From positions 93,467,005 through 93,531,004 of the forward strand of contig CM041780.1 of the NCBI GenBank assembly GCA_023374045.1: a DNA stretch of 64,000 bases. Reading direction: 5' to 3'. Both the position numbers and the translations under genes were made by a program. The DNA is from Limonium bicolor. Its lineage: Eukaryota > Streptophyta > Magnoliopsida > Caryophyllales > Plumbaginaceae. How positions within the stretch are numbered: the stretch's first letter is position 1; each line of letters begins with the position of its first letter. Of the stretch, positions 60,086 to 64,000 are shown one piece after another. The notes beneath the pieces were generated by a model. It searched no databases, was not told where the DNA came from, and worked only from the letters and a program-made list of their open reading frames with translations.

Positions 60086-61582
60086 CGGGTCAAGCTTGTA
60101 CCACTCCTCAATGTGATAGCCTTGGCATGCTCTCTCGGATTCTGCTCCGACTGACTAGGCAAGGAACCCAAAGACGCTGAGCTAACTGCTGAGATATCTG
60201 AGACAGCTGAGTCTCGATGTTTCTATTAAATGTCCTCTGATCATTGTTGAAAGTTCTCTGCTCCTGATTGAAGGCTTCCAGCTCATTAAACTTCTTCGTG
60301 TTTACTGTGATGAAATCATTCATCCTGGCCATAACCTCATCCATACTAGAAGACGCCCAGCACCCGAATTTTGTGCTTGCTGATTCTGCAGAGGCTGCTT
60401 CTGATAAGAAGAATTGTACTGCTGTTGGGGCCTCTGATTGTAATTGTTGTTACCACCAGCTTGGTAACGATTCTGCTGCTGAGCGTGGTAACCCGGATTT
60501 CCTTGATTCCCAAAATAATTACCCGTCTGTTACCACATAATTCGCTGCCCTCTTCTTGTGATGGAGAGCACTGGCACATGTTAGAAGCTCTACCACAATA
60601 CTCGCAAGGTGGATAAACCTCAGGAGCTGCTGCGCTGGAATGCGGATTCATAACTGCACACATACGCTCAAACTGCTTCGACATTGCTTCTATCTTGGCA
60701 GACAAGAAAGTGTTTGAATCTACTTCATAAACCCCAGCTGGTTTTTTCGGTGCAGCTTCTCCAGTTCTCGCACCTCCCCACTGATTAGCTGCTGTAGTAT
60801 ATTCTCTAACAGCTCTTTAATTCTTGTGATAGGCACTCCATCAAACTACCTCCAGCACATGTATCGACCAACACCGGCTAGAAGGGTCCAAATCCTTGTA
60901 AAACGACTGTAGTACAACCTCTTCTCCTAGTCCATGATGCGGTACCTTCCTCACTCCCCCCTTAAAACCTCCCAAGCTTCAGATAATGTCTCACCGGCGA
61001 ACTGCTTGAAGTTCGCAATCTCACCTCTCATGGTCAGCATCCGTGAGGTGGAAAATACTTTCGCCAGAAATGCATTAGCCAACTCTTCCCAGGTGGTAAT
61101 ACTGTCGGCTGCCAGTGAGTTCAACCATTCAGCTGCTCTATCCCCCAGGAGAATGGAAACAGAGTGAGCCGAGCAACCTCCTGCGAAGATGGTGTCGAGC
61201 ATGCTCCTACCAATCTCAGGAATGTGGTGAGATGGACATTCGGGTCTTCAGTGACCATCCCGCTGAACTGAGGTGCGTTCATCACCATGGTCACGTAGTG
61301 GGTCTTGAACTGCCACTGCACTCCCGCTGGCAATGCTGGAATCACTATTGGCGACACCAACCCCTTAACACTTGGGCGGGTGTAGTCCCTCATCCGCCTC
61401 TCGTTGTTCGCCATGTTAACTGCTGGTTGAACTTCCGGAACCTCTTCGTCAACAGGTGGTTCAGGGACCTGCTCTCCAACTGGGGGATCCAGATTCAAAT
61501 CCTTGCGAAGCTGCCTTGCGAATCTCTCGATCTCAAGATTGAGCTCGAACTCCGGTTCTCCTGTAGAGCGGGTTTTAACCAT
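60086..61582 (-). pseudogene. Athila-like gag, right unit
   Basis: ATG at 61580-61582. The first 153 codons are open (61121-61582), longer than in the left unit, and run through MNAPQFSGM into the LFPFSWG region. Then frameshifts; 60951-61202 carries the SITTWEEL capsid part, and 60346-60705 holds CEYCGRASNMCQC, a Cys-rich knuckle-like motif. Confidence 0.85.
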
Positions 61583-62070
61583 AAACGAGAGTATAGAAAA
61601 CTGAAGCGAAGAAATTAGCGAGTAAAAAAGGATAGCGTAAATTAAAAGAACAGTAGCAATTAAATTAAAACAACAAGAGAAAGATGAAAAGAAATAAACT
61701 CACAAAATATGCAGATAAAAATCCTAACTACTAAACACAGAATATTCAAATAAAGGAATAAAATCAGAAACAAAATCTGGAAGATAAAAGAATATCTAAA
61801 ACAAAATGTAAAACAGAAATCAGAACAGAATAGTAAAATTAAAAGAAGGAAAATCTAAAAAAAACTAATGGTATCAAAACAAAACAAGAAAAGAAAGAAA
61901 ATAAAGGAACCTATCCTACTGTAACAAACTGCTCACACGTAACAAAATTCAAACGTGAATAGACTCACAAAAAACAAAATAACAGTAACTGAAATGAAAT
62001 AAACGAGAATAAATAACAGGAAGTAAAAATAAACAAAAATAAAATAAAGACTAAACTAAATAACCGTGCC
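61583..62070 (-). other. D right-unit 5' leader
   Basis: A-rich untranslated leader, near-identical to 44606-45064; no ORF. Confidence 0.7.
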
Positions 62071-62088
62071 TCCCCGGCAACGGCGCCA
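62071..62088 (-). other. D primer-binding site, right unit (tRNA-Asp)
   Basis: The same 18 bases as at 45065-45082, six bases from the right LTR. Confidence 0.95.
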
Positions 62089-62094
62089 AAAACT

Positions 62095-63655
62095 TGTTGG
62101 GGTAAAACCTAACGGCAAGTGTATCGATCAATTCTAGCAAGTTTTAATAGAGAGTATTCCCTAAGTATCGAACCAGAGGAGGCGATGTGTCTAGTTTAAA
62201 TCTTTATTAAACGGAAAGTGTGAAATAACAAATTAAAACAGGAAATTGGGGTTTGATTTGATGACAATTAAAAACTGTAAACAGAATGTGAAACAATAAC
62301 AAGCAGGAAAAATAAATGTTGTGAAACTGATTTGGAAAGGAGATCCCGGTTTACTACTGCACCCTAAATCTGTAATTCCTATCCCTAAGTGATTTCCAAG
62401 ATAATTCTGAGTAAAACCCTAGAACAAAGATAATTTACCTCCGGTCTCCCGTTTAGCAAATACTAGTTAGCAAAGACCAAATTCTAACTCTCGTTACGAA
62501 CCCACTGTTTACTAACCGCCTTAAGAACAATCTAGTTTATTGGTCAATTAGCAATTTAGAGGAATTATCGTCTCTAAACTAACCGGTTATTTTCCTGTAA
62601 TCAATTGAAAGCCGCAGTCGTCACATATAAGCTAACAAAATACTAATCTTTATAATTGGCCAAATTATAACGATTAAAGAAATTAAGCAAGGAAAATAAC
62701 TTTACTCAATCGAATTGCATTAAATCACAAAGGAACAGGAATAGTCAATTTAGGGATACATAGCAAACCGAAATCTAAAGGAAACTACTCAGCCATTGAC
62801 ATGTTTACAATAAGCAAAACTGTAACGAGTAGTAATAAAGAACAAGAAGAAACTCTATTGAGACTTCTGGAGAAGTCTCCGTGATGAACTGCTTCCTCTG
62901 CTCCTCTCCAGACTCCCAATCAAAATAAATCTCAAACTAAGCTAATCTCTCTGTGTTGTATCGTGACAATTGTGGTGTGTGTAAGTGTAACTCTCACGTT
63001 GGCCAGACTCCCCCTTTTATAACAACAGAATTCTATCTTTAATCTATCTCTAATAATCTAATTAAGCGACGGCTAAGAGATATAATAACAGATATTAAAG
63101 ATAAACACCGATTCCGTTATTTCCGAAACAAAACTCTGGCGCTCCGCTGTATTGGTCCGGGTTTGCAAAGTAAGACACAAACCCGGACCGCGTCTGAAAA
63201 TAGGCAGAAGGTTCTCGCTTGGGATGGTCCGGGTTTGCAAAGTAGGACACAAACGGACCGCGTCTGAAAATAGGCAGAAGGTTCTCGCTTGGGTATCCGG
63301 GTATGCAAAGTAGGACACAACCCCGGACCGCGTCTGAAAATAGGCAGAAGGCTCTGCGATGAGATGGTCGGGTTTATAAACCCAGCTCCAAACCCGGACC
63401 CTCAATAAAACACAGCCGTGGTCAATGAAAATCTCCCTTTTCACTCTGGTTTGACTTCCCATGTTGCTCTAACCTCTAAAATCTTCATTTAAGCACTTTG
63501 TTGAGCTTTTTATCCTGAAAACATATGAAATCGATCATTGGAGACAAATATAACAATAAAGAGTAAATAAAGCATTACGGGGGGAAGTTAATGTCATAAT
63601 GTAGAAATTAAGCATGAATTAGTCTAGTAAACTTAGACAAATTCCTGACTTATCA
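62095..63655 (-). repeat. D right (5') LTR
   Basis: 1561 bp, the most complete LTR of the three. It has a TATA box at 63013-63021 and the hairpin array at 63154-63400. It ends CTTATCA, followed by the ACTAT duplication (63656-63660). Confidence 0.93.
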
Positions 63656-63660
63656 ACTAT

Positions 63661-64000
63661 ACATATTCTTTTCCTCCCGGTTTAATTATTATCACATCTC
63701 TTCTGTAGTTCATATTTGTTTCCCTCATATATTTAATTAGATGTATTACAGATTGCATAATAGCTTAAGCCACTCGGCTTTTCACTTCCCAATCATCCTC
63801 ATTGACGGCGGTGTATCTACAAGGGTATTCTATTTCACACAAGGTTATGCTTGTCCATAAGGACTAAACATTCATCACTATTAGTGATCATCAATAAATG
63901 CTGGTATACACTTCTGGTAGTCGGCTACTAAGCCATGTCTGAGAATTCTCAAACAGTTAAACTGACACGGTTTACAGTGGTTTTATAATTCCTACAGTTA
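63661..64000 (-). pseudogene. Element B internal region resumes (decayed pol)
   Basis: This sequence should be contiguous with 25045 in the empty site. A minus-strand FIDD string near 63886-63897 sits where the RT catalytic motif is expected if the order RNase H, then RT is followed rightward. Stops are frequent. No other feature seen. Confidence 0.4.

Larger units (their letters stand above)
25046..63655 (-). mobile_element. D: tandem Athila-like composite (LTR-INT-LTR-INT-LTR)
   Basis: Three LTRs (25046-26415, 45089-46636, 62095-63655) alternate with two internal regions, each with its own tRNA-Asp primer site, gag-pol and extra ORF. The outer flanks carry one 5-bp duplication, ACTAT (25041-25045 and 63656-63660). 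The whole array therefore descends from one insertion that later expanded, most simply by unequal recombination between its LTRs. Both internal regions carry element C at the identical base, so C inserted before the duplication. Total 38.6 kb including both C insertions. Confidence 0.9.

Overview
This is a repeat-dominated stretch of a flowering-plant nuclear genome. I see no free-standing host gene. The evidence is plant-type Ty3/gypsy LTR retrotransposons (Tekay-like chromovirus and Athila-like), primer sites matching plant initiator tRNA-Met and tRNA-Asp, miniature inverted-repeat elements, and plant-style GT-AG introns. The species cannot be named from the sequence. Many single-base insertions and deletions, mostly in short homopolymers, separate otherwise near-identical copies; this looks like residual long-read assembly error and explains many of the broken frames.

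Layout. (1) 1-3852 is the right-hand part of an old, long Tekay-like LTR (copy A). It carries a 664-bp foldback MITE with 9-bp target duplications and a smaller MITE inside that. (2) Sixteen bases later an old element B of the same family begins. Its LTR is at 3869-5978, is interrupted, and resumes at 19445-22731. Its decayed internal region runs from 22732 to 25045 and reappears at 63661-64000. (3) Inserted in B's LTR (target duplication TTCAA) is a young Tekay-like element, E1, at 5979-19439 on the minus strand, with near-identical LTRs of about 3.95 kb. (4) Inserted in B's internal region (target duplication ACTAT) is a 38.6-kb Athila-like composite D at 25046-63655, arranged LTR-internal-LTR-internal-LTR on the minus strand. 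(5) Both internal regions of D carry a plus-strand non-autonomous element C at exactly the same site (target duplication CCGGA). The first C is itself a tandem with three LTRs (29655-38699); the second has two LTRs (49879-55118).

The most notable object is E1. Between gag and protease it carries an uninterrupted AlkB-family 2-oxoglutarate/Fe(II) dioxygenase module (12983-13698, minus) with all iron and 2-oxoglutarate ligands present. The gag-AlkB-protease region is also split by four convincing GT-AG introns (68, 66, 179 and 73 nt). One of them would join gag in frame to the AlkB module, subject to one nearby base error. E1 has lost the whole integrase catalytic core by a clean in-frame deletion but keeps the integrase C-terminal motif and a chromodomain-like tail. 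The picture is a trans-mobilised retrotransposon that gained a nucleic-acid demethylase-type enzyme and lost its own integrase.

Working together: E1 would transcribe from its right LTR leftward, prime on initiator tRNA-Met, express Gag/AlkB from spliced RNA, and need integrase from a relative. D encodes Gag, protease, RT, RNase H, integrase and an extra Athila-type ORF. C has no complete coding capacity but shares D's tRNA-Asp primer site and TGATAAG LTR start, so it plausibly depends on an Athila/Tat-type helper. All four element families also carry arrays of short perfect palindromes.
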